Positions 17,893 through 26,822 of a DNA stretch of 50,375 nucleotides are shown in pieces. Positions within the stretch are counted from its first letter, which is position 1. Every line of letters begins with the position of its first letter. This stretch comes from Shewanella sp. c952 (GTDB taxonomy: Bacteria; Pseudomonadota; Gammaproteobacteria; Enterobacterales; Shewanellaceae), in NCBI RefSeq assembly GCF_019654975.1, contig NZ_BPEW01000033.1, forward strand, positions 1-50,375, read 5' to 3'. A program made the translations under genes and the position numbers. The notes beneath the pieces were generated by a model. The model was not told the origin of the DNA, ran no database searches, and saw only the letters and a program-made list of their open reading frames with translations.

Positions 17893-17908
17893 TGTGATTG
17901 TTAACACA
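17893..17908. promoter_or_regulatory. Candidate CRP binding site upstream of the cytochrome gene
   Basis: TGTGATTGTTAACACA matches the CRP consensus TGTGA-N6-TCACA at nine of ten conserved bases. It lies about 220 bases upstream of the cytochrome start in an otherwise gene-free region. In Shewanella, CRP is the known activator of anaerobic respiratory cytochromes. The distance is long, which would require an mRNA leader or a distal promoter. Confidence 0.55.
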
Positions 17909-18608
17909 AAATAGGCTAACAATAGTTAACAAAAGGCTGATTTGTTACCAATAGCTAGGATTTCAATCGGTTTTGATAAGTTAGATAATAAGCGTGATAG
18001 CGATAATAATGCAGTGGCTGAAAAGTTCCGTTATACCAATCACTGTAAAAGTTTGATCACTCGCGAGAGCTTATTGGTTTTGAGGTAAGATAATTAATTG
18101 CTCCTAGGCAACGGCTCCAGCGTTACTCTCGATAATCACTCCTGCATTATTCTAGCTTCCAGCATCCTTTCTCTCGTACCTCCGATATTTGAGTTCCTAG
18201 GAGGTAGGGAATGCCTTAAGTATGTCATGAACATGTTTGACCATGTTTATGACAACGAGTAGAGCATAGATAAACTAGGTTCAAGCTCATTAACGCGGTA
18301 CCTGAGCCGCTAACACCGGCCTATAAGGAGTGCTTCTTATGCATTGAATAGACTCACAAGGGAACAACCATTATGTCATTCACTCACCTTGAATTAATTC
18401 GCCAAGAAATACTCTGAGTAGAGCAATTTCTTATACTGATCGCTACGAATAGCTATGTTAGGAAGGTCCATGCATGTAGCAGTTACTCAAAATGCCAGAG
18501 CCGAGATGAACAACTAGATCTGGCTTAGCGACAGAAAATTGCATTTTTACTGAATGGATGATGGTTTACAAGAGCAAGCGTAATTACAGCAGTCGTATTT
18601 AGAAAAGC
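17909..18608. other. Gene-free region between cytochrome promoter and tRNA operon
   Basis: About 700 bases without a convincing reading frame on either strand. It holds a strong stem-loop (18223-18254). It also holds a direct-repeat-like pair, TTATACCAATCACTGTA at 18031 and TTATACTGATCGCTACG at 18431, that brackets about 400 bases. Inside is a short open stretch, ATGTCATTCACTCACCTTGA..., that stops after about 14 codons. This could be the remnant of a non-autonomous mobile or interspersed repeat, which is inference. Confidence 0.4.
18223..18254. repeat. Thirteen-base stem-loop in the intergenic region
   Basis: tgtcatgaacatg and catgtttatgaca form a 13-pair stem (one G-U) around a tttgac loop. 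It has no T-run, so it is not an ordinary terminator. It could be the core of an interspersed repeat or a protein-binding dyad. Confidence 0.65.
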
Positions 18609-18611
18609 AAA

Positions 18612-18634
18612 AAGCCCGTCATATAGACGGGCTT
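18612..18634 (-). terminator. Terminator of the tRNA operon
   Basis: Arms aagcccgtc and gacgggctt around a five-base loop. On the minus strand it is followed by TTTTTGCTTTT, eight bases after the last tRNA-Gln. Confidence 0.92.
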
Positions 18635-18642
18635 TCTGTTTA

Positions 18643-18717
18643 TGGCTGGGATACCAGGATTTGAACCTGGGAATGCCGAGATCAAAACCCGGTGCCTTAC
18701 CGCTTGGCGATATCCCA
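18643..18717 (-). tRNA. tRNA-Gln (UUG), copy 1
   Basis: 75 bases including an encoded CCA. Anticodon loop TTTTGAT gives TTG, and the acceptor stem TGGGATA/TATCCCA and a standard T arm are present. Last gene of the operon in transcript order and identical to the other two Gln copies as far as I can read. Confidence 0.97.
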
Positions 18718-18747
18718 ATTAACTCTTTAAATCAATATAAAATTCGA

Positions 18748-18832
<85 letters not shown>

Positions 18833-18933
18833 ATCGAACTCTACTGTAGGTTACCCTACTTCATCGTTATAACACCAAGTAACGAATTACTTTTTGTTAT
18901 GCTGACAAGGTCAATAAATCAACCTTTTAAAAA

Positions 18934-19008
18934 TGGCTGGGATACCAGGATTTGAACCTGGGAATGCCGAGATCAAAACCCGGTGCCTTACCGCTTGGCG
19001 ATATCCCA
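18934..19008 (-). tRNA. tRNA-Gln (UUG), copy 2
   Basis: Same 75-base sequence as copy 1. The 50-base spacer to the neighbouring Leu gene is repeated exactly 562 bases further on, which shows a segmental duplication. Confidence 0.97.
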
Positions 19009-19058
19009 ATTAATCTTTGTTGCTAATAACAAGCCTAAGCTCATTACTTTAAAATAAA

Positions 19059-19143
<85 letters not shown>

Positions 19144-19413
19144 ACTGCATCGCTTTTACATCTCGATTAAGATGGCAGTCAGTCATAGCGTGTCTAATAT
19201 CAACATCTACCACTCCCGCACTACATCGATTTTACATCTCGTAAGATGACTCAAGTTTACATCATGAGAAAGATGGTAGCGATAATAACCGGAACTTGCG
19301 TGCCGTTATTACTACATACTCTATATTTTACATCTCGAGAAAGATGGTAGCTATATAGCCGGGACTTACGTACCGTTATTGCTACAAACTCATATTTTAC
19401 ATCTTGAGAAAGA
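19144..19413 (-). repeat. Repeat-rich spacer with tRNA-like relics (between Leu-2 and Met-1)
   Basis: 270 bases made largely of repeats. Five copies of a small hairpin of the form acatctcg(a)...agatgg lie at 19158, 19234, 19259, 19330 and 19399. A truncated copy of the tRNA-Leu 5' end (GCGGGAGTGG... to GACACGC) lies at 19188-19219. Two shortened tRNA-Met-like hairpins, beginning tggtagc and ending ctac on the plus strand, lie at 19274-19315 and 19345-19385. These look like deletion products of tRNA genes. The hairpins may guide processing of the precursor. Confidence 0.7.
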
Positions 19414-19490
19414 TGGTAGCAATGGCGGGACTTGAACCTGCGACCCCAGCATTATGAGTGCTGTGCTCTAACCAGCTGAGCTACATTGCC
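19414..19490 (-). tRNA. Elongator tRNA-Met (CAU), copy 1
   Basis: 77 bases with CCA. The anticodon loop CTCATAA gives CAT. It starts GGCAATG with a paired first base (G-U), unlike initiator tRNA, and resembles E. coli metT. Confidence 0.95.
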
Positions 19491-19495
19491 AAAGA

Positions 19496-19570
19496 TGGCT
19501 GGGATACCAGGATTTGAACCTGGGAATGCCGAGATCAAAACCCGGTGCCTTACCGCTTGGCGATATCCCA
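19496..19570 (-). tRNA. tRNA-Gln (UUG), copy 3
   Basis: Same sequence as the other Gln copies. Only five bases separate it from tRNA-Met copy 1. Confidence 0.97.
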
Positions 19571-19620
19571 ATTAATCTTTGTTGCTAATAACAAGCCTAA
19601 GCTCATTACTTTAAAATAAA

Positions 19621-19705
<85 letters not shown>

Positions 19706-19887
19706 ACTGCATCAAGTTTTACATCTCGATTAAGATGGCAGTCAGTCATAGCGTGTCTAATATCAACACCCACCACTCCCGCACTGCATCAAGTTTTACA
19801 TCTCGATTAAGATGGTGCCAATCATATTTCTGATTTAATAAAATAAATCAACTAATCGGCTATTCTCTAGTTTACATCTAGAGGAGA
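19706..19887 (-). repeat. Repeat-rich spacer with tRNA-Leu relic (between Leu-3 and Met-2)
   Basis: 182 bases. The first 80 nearly match the spacer after Leu copy 2, including a truncated tRNA-Leu 5' end at 19751-19782. Small acatct...agatgg hairpins lie at 19721, 19798 and 19874. The rest is AT-rich with no further structure that I can see. Confidence 0.7.
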
Positions 19888-19964
19888 TGGTAGCAATGGC
19901 GGGACTTGAACCTGCGACCCCAGCATTATGAGTGCTGTGCTCTAACCAGCTGAGCTACATTGCC
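19888..19964 (-). tRNA. Elongator tRNA-Met (CAU), copy 2
   Basis: 77 bases, same sequence as copy 1. First gene of the operon and 38 bases downstream of the -10 element. The order Met-Leu-Gln... next to ubiF matches the E. coli metT-leuW-glnUW-metU-glnVX operon. Confidence 0.96.
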
Positions 19965-20002
19965 ATCTACTTATCTGTCCCTCTTGCTGAGGAACGGGGC
20001 GT

Positions 20003-20031
20003 ATTATGCTTATTCAGCGTATGCAGGTCAA
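20003..20031 (-). promoter_or_regulatory. Sigma-70 promoter of the tRNA operon
   Basis: On the minus strand TTGACC, exactly 17 bases, then CATAAT, followed by a GC-rich ACGCCCCG discriminator typical of stringently controlled stable-RNA promoters. The rest of the 360-base gap up to ychF holds only the ychF terminator. Confidence 0.88.
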
Positions 20032-20253
20032 CTGCTTTTTTTCGCTAATTTAAACTAAATACACTGTTAGGCTATTACTTCGCCAAACTGGGCAACAGAT
20101 GTGCAATATATCCTAATTTGAAACCATTCGACCACAAAAAAGAAGCTCAAACAGTGACTCTATCGCTGAGAGTTAAAAAGTTAAAAGCTCAAAATTCAAT
20201 CAAAGCCGAAGCTTAGCAACCAAAAATGAGTAAACTTACCCTCAATAAAATAC

Positions 20254-20292
20254 AAACGCGGCGCTTGAGGATAAGCCCAAGCGCCGCGTTTT
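20254..20292 (-). terminator. Terminator after ychF
   Basis: Thirteen-base arms aaacgcggcgctt and aagcgccgcgttt with a 12-base loop, followed on the minus strand by a T-rich tract. Confidence 0.88.
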
Positions 20293-20326
20293 AGTTATTT
20301 AGAGCGGCGATTGCACCGCAATAAAC

Positions 20327-21418
20327 TTATACGTTAAATAAGAAGTGCATTACATCGCCATCTTTAACGATATAAGTTTTACCTTCAACACGTAGTTTAC
20401 CTGCTTCTTTCGCGCCAGCTTCACCTTTGTAAGTGATAAAGTCATCGTATGCCATCACTTGCGCACGAATAAAGCCACGCTCGAAGTCGGTATGAATGAC
20501 ACCAGCGGCTTGTGGTGCACTAGCACCGATTCTAACCGTCCAAGCGCGAACTTCTTTAACACCAGCAGTAAAGTATGTTTGTAGTGTCAGCAAGTCATAG
20601 CCGGCACGAATAACACGATCAAGACCGGGCTCTTCTAAACCTAGATCGGCCATGAACTCATCACGGTCTTCTGCGTCCATTTCAGCGAGTTCAGACTCAA
20701 TCGCAGCACAAACAGCAACAACGACTGCATTCTCTTCAGCAGCAATAGCGCGCACAGTATCTAAATGTGGATTATTTTCAAATCCATCTTCAGCAACGTT
20801 AGCAATGTACATTGTTGGCTTGATGGTTAAGAAGTTCAAGTAAGCAACAGCAGCTAACTCTTCCTTGCTCAACTCCATTGAGCGTAACATTTTGCCTTCA
20901 TCCAATACCGGACGCATTTTCTCAAGCACTGCAACTTCAAACTTAGCGTCACCGTCACCGCCTTTAGCGCGCTTAGCTTGACGAGTAATAGCACGCTCAC
21001 ATGAATCTAAGTCAGCAAGCGCCAGTTCGGTATTGATAACTTCAATATCACTTGCTGGTGCGACTTTGTTTGCCACGTGAACAATATTATCATCTTCAAA
21101 ACAACGCACAACATGACCAATAGCATCAGTTTCACGAATGTTAGCTAGGAATTTATTACCAAGACCTTCACCTTTTGATGCTCCTGCAACTAAACCTGCA
21201 ATATCTACAAATTCCATTGTGGTAGGCATGATGCGCTCAGGATTAACTATTTCCGCTAATGCATCGAGTCTTGAATCTGGTACAGGAACAACACCTGTGT
21301 TCGGTTCAATTGTACAGAACGGGAAGTTTGATGCTTCGATGCCTGCTTTAGTTAACGCGTTAAAAAGTGTTGATTTACCAACGTTTGGCAGGCCTACGAT
21401 GCCACATTTGAAACCCAT
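20327..21418 (-). CDS. ychF: Redox-responsive ATPase/GTPase YchF (OLA1 family)
   Basis: 363 residues, full length. Walker A GLPNVGKST at the N-terminus, an Obg-related G domain, a helical insert and a C-terminal TGS domain (FITYKGEAGAKEAGKLR...YIVKDGDVMHFLF). YchF binds ribosomes and hydrolyses ATP in preference to GTP; it is linked to stress responses and translation start selection. It follows pth with a 51-base gap on the same strand, the conserved pth-ychF pair. Confidence 0.97.
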   Translation of the reverse strand: MGFKCGIVGLPNVGKSTLFNALTKAGIEASNFPFCTIEPNTGVVPVPDSRLDALAEIVNPERIMPTTMEFVDIAGLVAGASKGEGLGNKFLANIRETDAIGHVVRCFEDDNIVHVANKVAPASDIEVINTELALADLDSCERAITRQAKRAKGGDGDAKFEVAVLEKMRPVLDEGKMLRSMELSKEELAAVAYLNFLTIKPTMYIANVAEDGFENNPHLDTVRAIAAEENAVVVAVCAAIESELAEMDAEDRDEFMADLGLEEPGLDRVIRAGYDLLTLQTYFTAGVKEVRAWTVRIGASAPQAAGVIHTDFERGFIRAQVMAYDDFITYKGEAGAKEAGKLRVEGKTYIVKDGDVMHFLFNV

Positions 21419-21469
21419 ATTGTTACCTTTATATCAATGAATCACTTGGAGCAAGCCCCAAGCATTTGT

Positions 21470-22054
21470 TTATGCTTTAAAAGAATGCAACCTGTGCATA
21501 GCCTTTGCCATATCTTCGTTAAATAATATCTCTGTAGAGCGGACAGCTTCATCTATTGCAGCGTCCATTAACTCTTGATCCGTTGGTGCAGCCTTACTGA
21601 GCACATAATTGCTAACCTGATTTTTATCACCAGGATGACCAATGCCAATCCGTAAGCGGTAGAAGCTTTTATCATTGGCTAATTTAGCAATAATATCTTT
21701 AAGACCATTATGCCCACCGTGCCCACCACCCAGCTTAAATTTAGCCACCCCGGGTGGCATATCTAGCTCATCATGGGCAACCAAAATCTCTTCCGGTGCA
21801 ATCCGGAAAAAATTTGCCAATGCGCCAACCGACTTACCACTTAAATTCATAAAGGTTGTCGGGATCAATAAACGCACATCTTTGCCATGAAGTGTAGCTC
21901 TTGCCGTCATACCAAAGTACTTACTGTCTAATGTTAAGGTCGCGCCACAAACTCTGGCGAGCTCTTCAACATACCAAGCCCCTGCGTTATGACGCGTTCG
22001 TTCATACTGTGCGCCGGGATTTGCTAACCCAACAATAAGTTTAATATTGCTCAT
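21470..22054 (-). CDS. pth: Peptidyl-tRNA hydrolase
   Basis: 194 residues when started at the ATG at 22054 (MSNIKLIVGLANPGAQYERT), the E. coli length; the frame is open further upstream but that part is not family-like. It releases peptides from stalled peptidyl-tRNA. The catalytic histidine lies in TRHNAG near residue 20, and the LVAHDELDMPPG and GGHGGHNGLKDI motifs are present. It is the first gene of the pth-ychF unit. Confidence 0.97.
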   Translation of the reverse strand: MSNIKLIVGLANPGAQYERTRHNAGAWYVEELARVCGATLTLDSKYFGMTARATLHGKDVRLLIPTTFMNLSGKSVGALANFFRIAPEEILVAHDELDMPPGVAKFKLGGGHGGHNGLKDIIAKLANDKSFYRLRIGIGHPGDKNQVSNYVLSKAAPTDQELMDAAIDEAVRSTEILFNEDMAKAMHRLHSFKA

Positions 22055-22223
22055 AATACTCAGTCTGTGTTGACTTATTGATGTTTTGCCGCCATTAGCC
22101 ACAAAATTAAAAACGCGGCATTTTAGCACTCAAACTGCCTGCCAACAAATTATACGCAAAATTGGCCACTTAATTTTGACTAAAACATGCCTCAGCAACA
22201 CTAATGCCGGTGCTTAATCGCCA

Positions 22224-22255
22224 TAAAAAAACGGAAAGCATCGTTTGCTTTCCGT
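22224..22255 (-). terminator. Terminator after ubiF
   Basis: Ten-base arms acggaaagca and tgctttccgt around tcgtt. The minus strand continues into a run of seven T. Confidence 0.92.
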
Positions 22256-22279
22256 TTGCTCAATCCGCTTACAAACGAA

Positions 22280-23479
22280 TCAAAAACCCATTGCGTATTT
22301 CAGTACATATTTTTTAATTGGGCTATCGATATTCGCCAGTTTGAGCGCGCTATTTCTCAACAGTTTTAACGGTAAAATGTCATTACTAAAGCTGGCATAA
22401 AACATATCCATGGCGGACATCATTAACTGATTATCTCGGTAACGACACCCTTGATACTGCTTAAGAACTTCAGAGTTCCACCAGCCAGATTCATTTTGCA
22501 GTTGAGATTCAATGGTAGTGATAAGTGCATCTACATCTTTAAAGCCTAGGTTAACTCCCTGCCCCGCCAACGGGTTGATGGTATGTGCAGCATCTCCTAG
22601 GATCACTAGATTTTCACTATAGTAGCGTTGTGCATGTCGACGGGTAAGTTTAAAGCTGGCCTTATTGACCACCTTAAAGTCACGATCAAGTCGCTCAGGA
22701 AAGTATTGATCGATCTGTTTCTTCAGCGCAGTATTATTTAACTGTGACAACTGTGTAATACGATTGGCATCATCATACCAAACTAAAGAGGCATTGTTGC
22801 CTGGTAATGGTAATAAGGAGCGTGGACCATGAGGTGTGAATTGCTGCCAGGTAACATCTTGCTCACCGCAGTTGGTTTCGATATTGATCAGCATCGCCGA
22901 CTGAGCATAATCCCAACCTGTAATACCTATATTTGCCCATTGCCTAACATAGGAATTGGCACCATCCGCACCGATCAACAGTTTTGTCGAGAATACTTGT
23001 CCGTCCTCTAAAGAAACGTCAATGGCATCATCACCACGATTGCGTTGCAGTTGAGTGATTTTAACAGGGCAATAGAGGCTGATGTTATCTAACTGCGCTA
23101 TGCGATCCCACAACGACAATTGAATTAAGCGATTCTCTACGATATGGCCAAGATGTGAAGCGCCTATTTGGTCACTGTGAAATTGGGTAATACAACCATC
23201 TAGCTCCCATGTTTCAAGACCTTTATAGGCCACTTGACGCATGGTTTGTAAAGACTCCAGTGCACCTAACCGTGAAAGTAGTTCTTCTGATGCAGCGCTT
23301 ATCGCAGAGACTCTTAAGTCTAGTGGCTGCGAGCTCTCATAAGCTTTAGGGGCAAACGCTTCCACTACCGCAACCGTTAACCCTAGTTGCGCCAAACCAA
23401 TCGCAGTCGCCGCTCCAACCATACCGCCGCCAACGACAACAGCATCATAACTATCGTTCTTATTTTTCAGCTGTTCCAC
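22280..23479 (-). CDS. ubiF: 2-octaprenyl-3-methyl-6-methoxy-1,4-benzoquinol hydroxylase UbiF
   Basis: 399 residues from a GTG at 23479 that has GGAG nine bases upstream; a TTG five codons earlier is possible but less well placed. FAD-dependent aromatic hydroxylase with the VVGGGMVGAA dinucleotide loop and GDAAHTINPLAGQGVNLG flavin motif. WQQFTPHGPR, ASLVWYDD and the C-terminal KYVLKYAMGF match E. coli UbiF rather than UbiH or UbiI. It performs a late ring hydroxylation in ubiquinone synthesis. Its place between the tRNA operon and miaB is as in E. coli. Confidence 0.93.
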   Translation of the reverse strand: MEQLKNKNDSYDAVVVGGGMVGAATAIGLAQLGLTVAVVEAFAPKAYESSQPLDLRVSAISAASEELLSRLGALESLQTMRQVAYKGLETWELDGCITQFHSDQIGASHLGHIVENRLIQLSLWDRIAQLDNISLYCPVKITQLQRNRGDDAIDVSLEDGQVFSTKLLIGADGANSYVRQWANIGITGWDYAQSAMLINIETNCGEQDVTWQQFTPHGPRSLLPLPGNNASLVWYDDANRITQLSQLNNTALKKQIDQYFPERLDRDFKVVNKASFKLTRRHAQRYYSENLVILGDAAHTINPLAGQGVNLGFKDVDALITTIESQLQNESGWWNSEVLKQYQGCRYRDNQLMMSAMDMFYASFSNDILPLKLLRNSALKLANIDSPIKKYVLKYAMGF

Positions 23480-23781
23480 AGCACTTAACTCCAAAAAGTC
23501 ACGCCAGTAATTTTCATTGGTGCCAGTTTACACTCAAAACTCACTTATTTTATTTTTTGCACCACAAAATTTGATCTAAAAGTGGTGCTTACTTGGCAAT
23601 CAGTAAAAATGACTCCAGTAAATATGTCGTTTAATGTCTCCGCGCACTCTAACGTATTCAAATGTGTCTGAGAGCCAAATTACTAACAACTGGTTACATC
23701 CTGCTCAATCGTAGATTCAAACCATATCATAGACTCAAGTTGTCACATCAATATAACCCCCAACGGAATGAGTGAGGATGT
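23480..23781. other. Divergent intergenic region, ubiF and small secreted protein
   Basis: 302 bases. It contains an imperfectly placed inverted repeat gcaccac ... gtggtgc (23559-23588, 16-base loop) without a T-run. I see no convincing promoter pair or small gene. Confidence 0.4.
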
Positions 23782-24096
23782 ATGAAAAAGTCAATTTACG
23801 CAGCACTAATCGTCGCATCAATAAGCCCTTTTACAGCCCTTGCTGCAAATGACCACCAGGATATGGATCATATGTCGGTCGTATATAGAGCACCACTTGA
23901 ATATGCAGCTTATCAATATACAACTGAAATGCTCAGTAATTTTAACCTTCAATTACTTGCAGACATCTATATTCAAGCCCGCATGAGCAGTCTACAAATG
24001 GCCAAAGAACAGAGTCTTATTAGTAATAAGCTCTCAATGGAACAACAACATGATAAATCCTTAGCAAGTACAGGGGTAATGACCTCAGCAGAATAA
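23782..24096 (+). CDS. Small secreted protein of unknown function
   Basis: 104 residues with a clear Sec signal peptide (MKKSIYAALIVASISPFTALAA, cut after ALA). The mature part of about 82 residues is helical, His/Met-rich at its start (NDHQDMDHMSV) and Gln/Met-rich later, with no cysteine. A GAGG precedes the ATG at good spacing. I do not recognise a family. It sits alone between ubiF and miaB, where E. coli has no gene, so it is likely lineage-specific. Metal binding through the His/Met segment is only a guess. Confidence 0.7.
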   Translation: MKKSIYAALIVASISPFTALAANDHQDMDHMSVVYRAPLEYAAYQYTTEMLSNFNLQLLADIYIQARMSSLQMAKEQSLISNKLSMEQQHDKSLASTGVMTSAE

Positions 24097-24191
24097 ATTC
24101 ACTCAAACATAGGCTAAATGCTAGCCAGCGGCTTGTATTAGCGTTAAAATATTGCGCTATTTTTTCGGTGCTTCTAGAGTGATACAAACTG

Positions 24192-25619
24192 ATGAGTAAA
24201 AAACTCCATATTAAAACTTGGGGCTGTCAAATGAATGAGTATGACTCATCAAAGATGGCTGATCTTCTCGACGAATACGAAGGCTATACGCTAACAGATG
24301 AAGCGGAAGAAGCAGATGTGCTTCTACTAAACACCTGCTCTATTCGTGAGAAAGCACAAGAAAAGGTTTTTCATCAGCTAGGGCGTTGGAAAACATTAAA
24401 AGATAAAAAACCCGGCCTTATTATTGGCGTGGGTGGGTGTGTTGCTTCACAAGAAGGCAAAGCAATTAAAGAGCGTGCTCCCAGTGTGGATCTTATTTTT
24501 GGCCCACAAACGTTACACAGATTACCAGAAATGCTTGATCAGATTAAAGATGGCAAGAAAGCGGTTATTGACGTTAGCTTCCCAGAAATTGAAAAGTTCG
24601 ATCGTCTACCTGAGCCACGTGCTGATGGTCCTAGCGCGTTTGTATCAATCATGGAAGGTTGCAGCAAGTACTGCTCTTTTTGCGTAGTACCTTACACACG
24701 TGGTGAAGAAGTTAGCCGTCCATTAGACGATATCATTCTAGAGATTGCACAATTAGCCGACCAAGGTGTACGTGAAGTTAACCTTCTCGGGCAGAACGTA
24801 AATGCCTACCGCGGCGCAACTCATGATGATGAGATCTGTACTTTTGCTGAACTGCTTCGTTATGTTGCGGCAATCGATGGTATTGACCGTTTACGTTTTA
24901 CCACCAGCCATCCGATTGAATTCTCTCAGGACATTATTGATGTCTACGAGGACACTCCTGAGCTCGTAAGTTTCTTGCATCTGCCAGTTCAATCCGGTTC
25001 TGACCTAATTTTAACGCAGATGAAACGTGGCCATATGGCAATTGAATATAAGTCAATTATTCGCCGTCTACGTAAAGCGCGTCCAGATATCCAGATTAGT
25101 TCCGATTTCATCATTGGTTTCCCTGGTGAGTCAAAGCAAGATTTTGCAGACACCATGAAGTTAATCGAAGATATTCAATTCGATCACAGCTTTAGCTTTA
25201 TCTATAGCGCACGCCCAGGTACTCCTGCAGCAGATCTCCCTGATGATGTGACATTAGAAGAGAAGAAAGAACGCTTAGCTATCTTGCAAGATCGCATTAC
25301 CCAGCAAGCGATGCGTTATAGCCGTCACATGGTAGGCACAGTCCAACGTATTTTGGTCGAAGGCCCGTCAGTTAAAAACCCAATGGAGCTACGTGGTCGT
25401 ACTGAAAACAGTCGTGTGGTTAACTTCGAAGGTAAGCCTGAACATATTGGTGGCTTTGTTGATGTAGAGATTGTCGATGTTTACACCAATTCACTCCGCG
25501 GTGTATTTGTTCGTGCTGAAGATGAGATGGATTTACGTCGCGATCTACACCCATCAGATATTGTAGCAAAATATAAGCAGGATGATGCTTTAGGTGTCAC
25601 TCAGTTTACCCCGTCTTAA
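24192..25619 (+). CDS. miaB: tRNA-2-methylthio-N6-dimethylallyladenosine synthase MiaB
   Basis: 475 residues with an N-terminal MTTase domain (cysteines C12, C49, C83), the radical SAM triad C157-C161-C164 (CSKYCSFCVVPYTRG) and a C-terminal TRAM domain. It methylthiolates i6A37 in tRNAs that read codons starting with U. It heads the conserved miaB-ybeZ-ybeY-corC-lnt series, but a terminator and the gap before ybeZ make it a separate unit. Confidence 0.98.
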   Translation: MSKKLHIKTWGCQMNEYDSSKMADLLDEYEGYTLTDEAEEADVLLLNTCSIREKAQEKVFHQLGRWKTLKDKKPGLIIGVGGCVASQEGKAIKERAPSVDLIFGPQTLHRLPEMLDQIKDGKKAVIDVSFPEIEKFDRLPEPRADGPSAFVSIMEGCSKYCSFCVVPYTRGEEVSRPLDDIILEIAQLADQGVREVNLLGQNVNAYRGATHDDEICTFAELLRYVAAIDGIDRLRFTTSHPIEFSQDIIDVYEDTPELVSFLHLPVQSGSDLILTQMKRGHMAIEYKSIIRRLRKARPDIQISSDFIIGFPGESKQDFADTMKLIEDIQFDHSFSFIYSARPGTPAADLPDDVTLEEKKERLAILQDRITQQAMRYSRHMVGTVQRILVEGPSVKNPMELRGRTENSRVVNFEGKPEHIGGFVDVEIVDVYTNSLRGVFVRAEDEMDLRRDLHPSDIVAKYKQDDALGVTQFTPS

Positions 25620-25654
25620 TTGACTGAATAAAAGCGGGTAAATAGGCTTATAAG

Positions 25655-25679
25655 GCGGCATCTTAGATGCCGCTTTTTT
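25655..25679 (+). terminator. Intrinsic terminator after miaB
   Basis: Arms gcggcat and atgccgc around cttag, followed by six T. Confidence 0.9.
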
Positions 25680-25781
25680 CGTCTCTATGACCATTAAAAA
25701 ATACCATTCGCATTTATTGATTTTCGCTCGTAAACTAGAGTGCTAGCGTACAATTATATTCTTAATATTTGGAGTTATTTC

Positions 25782-26822
25782 TTGTCAAATAAGTTAACGA
25801 CGCTCAACCTGTATTTAGAGCCCGCTGAAACACGTAGATTAGTCTCTCTTTGTGGTCCTTTTGATGACAACATTAAGCAACTAGAGCGCCGTATCGGTGT
25901 CGAGATCAGCTATCGTAACAATCACTTTCAGATTGTTGGCGCGCCGCAGAATTGTTTAACAGCCAATAACTTATTAAAAGACTTATATATAGAGACACAA
26001 CCCCTTAGAGGTAGTACACCGGATCTAGAACCAGATACCGTGCACCTAGCCATTCAAGAAGCTGTCGCGCTTGACTTAGAAGCACCTCGTGATGAGAAAG
26101 AGCTTTATATTAAAACCAAGCGCGGGGTGATTAAGCCACGTAACCCGAATCAGAGCGATTATGTGCGTAATATTGTCTCCCATGATATTACCTTTGGTAT
26201 TGGTCCTGCCGGTACCGGTAAAACCTATTTAGCCGTAGCCGCAGCAGTCGATGCATTGGAACGTCAAGAGGTTCGCCGAATTCTTTTAACCCGTCCAGCT
26301 GTTGAAGCCGGTGAGAAGCTCGGTTTTTTACCTGGAGATTTAAGCCAAAAAGTCGACCCATATCTGCGTCCGCTCTACGATGCACTGTTTGAAATGATGG
26401 GGTTTGAGAAAGTCGAAAGACTGATTGAGCGCAACGTGATCGAAGTCGCACCGCTGGCTTACATGCGCGGACGCACATTAAACGATGCCTTTATTATTCT
26501 CGATGAAAGTCAGAACACAACCGTCGAGCAGATGAAGATGTTTCTAACGCGGATAGGTTTTAATTCTCGTGCTGTTATTACTGGTGACATCACTCAAATA
26601 GATCTACCTAAGCATCAAAAATCAGGACTACGTCATTCCATTGAAGTCTTAGGCGAAGTGAGCGAAATTAGCTTTAACTTTTTCCAAGCTAAAGACGTGG
26701 TTCGTCACCCTGTTGTTGCGCGAATTGTTGAAGCTTATGAAGCGTTTGAATTAAAGAGTCATACAAGTAAAGGCAATAAAGATAGCCAATACCAACTACA
26801 GGAAGTACCAAACCATGACTAA
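25782..26822 (+). CDS. ybeZ: PhoH-like ATPase YbeZ
   Basis: 346 residues from a TTG at 25782, the E. coli length; GGAG lies seven bases upstream. A GTG 14 codons earlier gives a non-homologous extension. Contains a KH-like N-terminal part (LCGPFDDNIKQLERR is nearly identical to E. coli) and a PhoH ATPase/helicase core with Walker A GPAGTGKT and Walker B FIILDESQN. YbeZ works with the RNase YbeY in RNA metabolism. The genes overlap by eight bases (ATGACTAA), which favours coupled translation. Confidence 0.95.
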   Translation: MSNKLTTLNLYLEPAETRRLVSLCGPFDDNIKQLERRIGVEISYRNNHFQIVGAPQNCLTANNLLKDLYIETQPLRGSTPDLEPDTVHLAIQEAVALDLEAPRDEKELYIKTKRGVIKPRNPNQSDYVRNIVSHDITFGIGPAGTGKTYLAVAAAVDALERQEVRRILLTRPAVEAGEKLGFLPGDLSQKVDPYLRPLYDALFEMMGFEKVERLIERNVIEVAPLAYMRGRTLNDAFIILDESQNTTVEQMKMFLTRIGFNSRAVITGDITQIDLPKHQKSGLRHSIEVLGEVSEISFNFFQAKDVVRHPVVARIVEAYEAFELKSHTSKGNKDSQYQLQEVPNHD

